Source of the DNA: Acidimangrovimonas sp.
GTDB lineage: Bacteria; Pseudomonadota; Alphaproteobacteria; Rhodobacterales; Rhodobacteraceae
NCBI GenBank assembly: GCA_030147905.1
Contig: JASBUM010000298.1
Coordinates: 1 to 7,995, forward strand
Length of the DNA: 7,995 nt
Direction: 5' to 3'
Of the stretch, positions 6,859 through 7,995 are shown piece by piece (positions within the stretch are counted from its first letter, which is position 1; each line of letters opens with the position of its first letter). The notes beneath the pieces are model-generated. The model was given only the letters and a program-made list of their open reading frames with translations. It had not been told where the DNA came from and did not search any database. The position numbers and the translations under genes are program-made.

Positions 6859-7995
6859 TCAGGGGCGCGCGCCAAGTCCCGCACGCATCAGGCTCCGGCG
6901 CACCGGCCCCATCGTGTAAAGCGCGCCGAGCGTGCGCGCCCGCGCGTCGCGCATGAGCGGCGCCCCCATCATCGAGGCGCGGTTGAGCGCATCGATGGCG
7001 GCGATGCGCGCGGCCATGTCGGGAAAGCGGCGGCGCTGATAAGCGCGCAGCATCGTCTCGTCGCCCAGTTCGTGGGGCCTTGTCTGCGCCAGCGCAAGGA
7101 GTGTGCGCAGATCGGCGAGCGACATGTTCAGTCCCTGCGCACCGATCGGGGGCACCACGTGGGCGGCTTCGGCGATCAGCGCGGTGCGCGGCCCGGTGAT
7201 CCGGTCCGCGATCTGGCTGATGATCGGCCAGAGCGAGCGGCGTCCGATCAGGCTGAGCGGGCCGAGCACATGCGCCGAGCGTTCGGAGGCCGCCGCCTCG
7301 AAGGCGGCCTGTGGCAGGCCGGCCAGCCGCATCGCCTCGGGGCCGCGCTCCATCCAGACCACGGCCGAGCTTGGCCTGCCATCGCGATCGGGCAGGGGCA
7401 CCAGCGTGAAGGGACCGCCCGAGCGGTGGATCTCGGTCGAGACGCCGTTGTGGGGGATGACGTGGCTGACCGCGAAGGCAAGCGCCTTCTGGCCGTAGCG
7501 AAAGCTGCGCTGCCCGATGCCAAGACTTTGACGGATGAACGAATTGCGCCCGTCCGCCGCGATCACCAGGCGTGCCGCGATGCGGCTGCCGTCGGACAGG
7601 GTCGCCATCGCCTCGGCAGTGCGTGCCACCATTGCCGTGGTTGCGCGGCCTGGCAGGAAGCGCACGTTGGGCAGTTCCTCCAGACGCGCCAGGATCTCGC
7701 GCCGCAGCAGCCAGTTGGGCAGGTTCCAGCCGAAGGGCTGGTTTGAAATCTCGCCGGCATCGAAATCACGCACCGTCCGTGGCTCGCCATCGGGGCCGCC
7801 GGCATCGACGATGCGCATCACCTGAAGCGCTGCCGCGCGCGGCGCGAGCCGGGACCACAGTCCCGCCTGTTCCATCACCTCGACCGAGGGCTGGAGAAAG
7901 GCCGTGGTGCGAAGATCGGCCCCGGCGTCCTCGGCGGAGGTCACCGGGGTTGTGGGATCGACACAGACCACGTCGAATCCGGCGGTGCCGAAGGC
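6859..7995 (-). CDS. UbiH/UbiF/Coq6-family FAD-dependent monooxygenase, 5' end beyond window
   Basis: Flavoprotein of the group that hydroxylates the aromatic ring in ubiquinone synthesis, using NAD(P)H and O2, usually as part of a membrane-associated complex. The last 379 codons including the stop are present. The frame runs open off the right edge (AFGTAGFDVVCVD…), so the start and the N-terminal GxGxxG FAD motif lie outside. Visible in order (numbered within the fragment) are LRTTAFLQPS (28-37), a conserved arginine region; the middle DG motif LVIAADGRNSFIRQSLG (143-159), contacting FAD and NAD(P)H; and the third FAD motif ALIAEAAHVVPPIGAQGLN (272-290). The conserved GDAAH of many relatives reads AEAAH. 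Which ring position it acts on (UbiH, UbiF, UbiI, UbiL or UbiM type) cannot be decided, so no symbol is given. An internal GTG at 7971 is not the true start, because family-like sequence continues upstream of it. Confidence 0.9.
   Translation of the reverse strand, partial: AFGTAGFDVVCVDPTTPVTSAEDAGADLRTTAFLQPSVEVMEQAGLWSRLAPRAAALQVMRIVDAGGPDGEPRTVRDFDAGEISNQPFGWNLPNWLLRREILARLEELPNVRFLPGRATTAMVARTAEAMATLSDGSRIAARLVIAADGRNSFIRQSLGIGQRSFRYGQKALAFAVSHVIPHNGVSTEIHRSGGPFTLVPLPDRDGRPSSAVVWMERGPEAMRLAGLPQAAFEAAASERSAHVLGPLSLIGRRSLWPIISQIADRITGPRTALIAEAAHVVPPIGAQGLNMSLADLRTLLALAQTRPHELGDETMLRAYQRRRFPDMAARIAAIDALNRASMMGAPLMRDARARTLGALYTMGPVRRSLMRAGLGARP

Overview
The window is GC-rich and densely packed. 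It looks like a chromosomal region of an alphaproteobacterium, most likely a member of Rhodobacterales. This placement is an inference from three things: the base composition; the FolP protein, with about 70 residues ahead of its barrel including an LPLAGG…CWF stretch; and the monooxygenase with its LRTTAFLQPS and AAHVVPPIGAQGLN motifs. No sequence search was possible. There is no sign of mobile elements, CRISPR, tRNA or rRNA genes.

Layout from left to right. (1) At 134-2535 lies a two-gene + strand unit, folP (dihydropteroate synthase, folate synthesis) followed by glmM (phosphoglucosamine mutase, UDP-GlcNAc and envelope synthesis). The two overlap by ATGA, a gene order long known in bacteria. 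(2) At 2767-3372 is a single + strand gene for a six-helix membrane protein resembling the GPR1/FUN34/YaaH (SatP) acetate/succinate channel family, preceded by a 231-base gap. (3) At 3514-4536, on the - strand, is ilvC (ketol-acid reductoisomerase, valine/isoleucine/leucine synthesis), with a clear rho-independent terminator at 3464-3488. (4) Divergent from ilvC, at 4666-5579, are two tandem Lrp/AsnC-family regulators joined by another ATGA overlap. The 129 bp between ilvC and this pair are AT-rich and carry palindromes and repeats. (5) At 5671-6816 on the + strand is a class V PLP-dependent aminotransferase. (6) At 6859-7995 on the - strand, convergent with it, is the 3' part of a UbiH/UbiF/Coq6-type FAD monooxygenase (ubiquinone hydroxylation), cut by the right edge.

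The most coherent module is ilvC / lrp-lrp / aminotransferase. A branched-chain amino acid biosynthetic gene is transcribed away from a translationally coupled pair of feast/famine regulators, and the shared control region contains an Lrp-like near-palindrome overlapping a plausible promoter for the regulators. A local circuit, in which the pair controls itself and ilvC and perhaps the aminotransferase, is a reasonable inference but is not proven by the sequence. I see no convincing wholly new system here. The two-regulator arrangement and the divergent membrane protein are the points most worth following up. Most genes are ordinary housekeeping genes.
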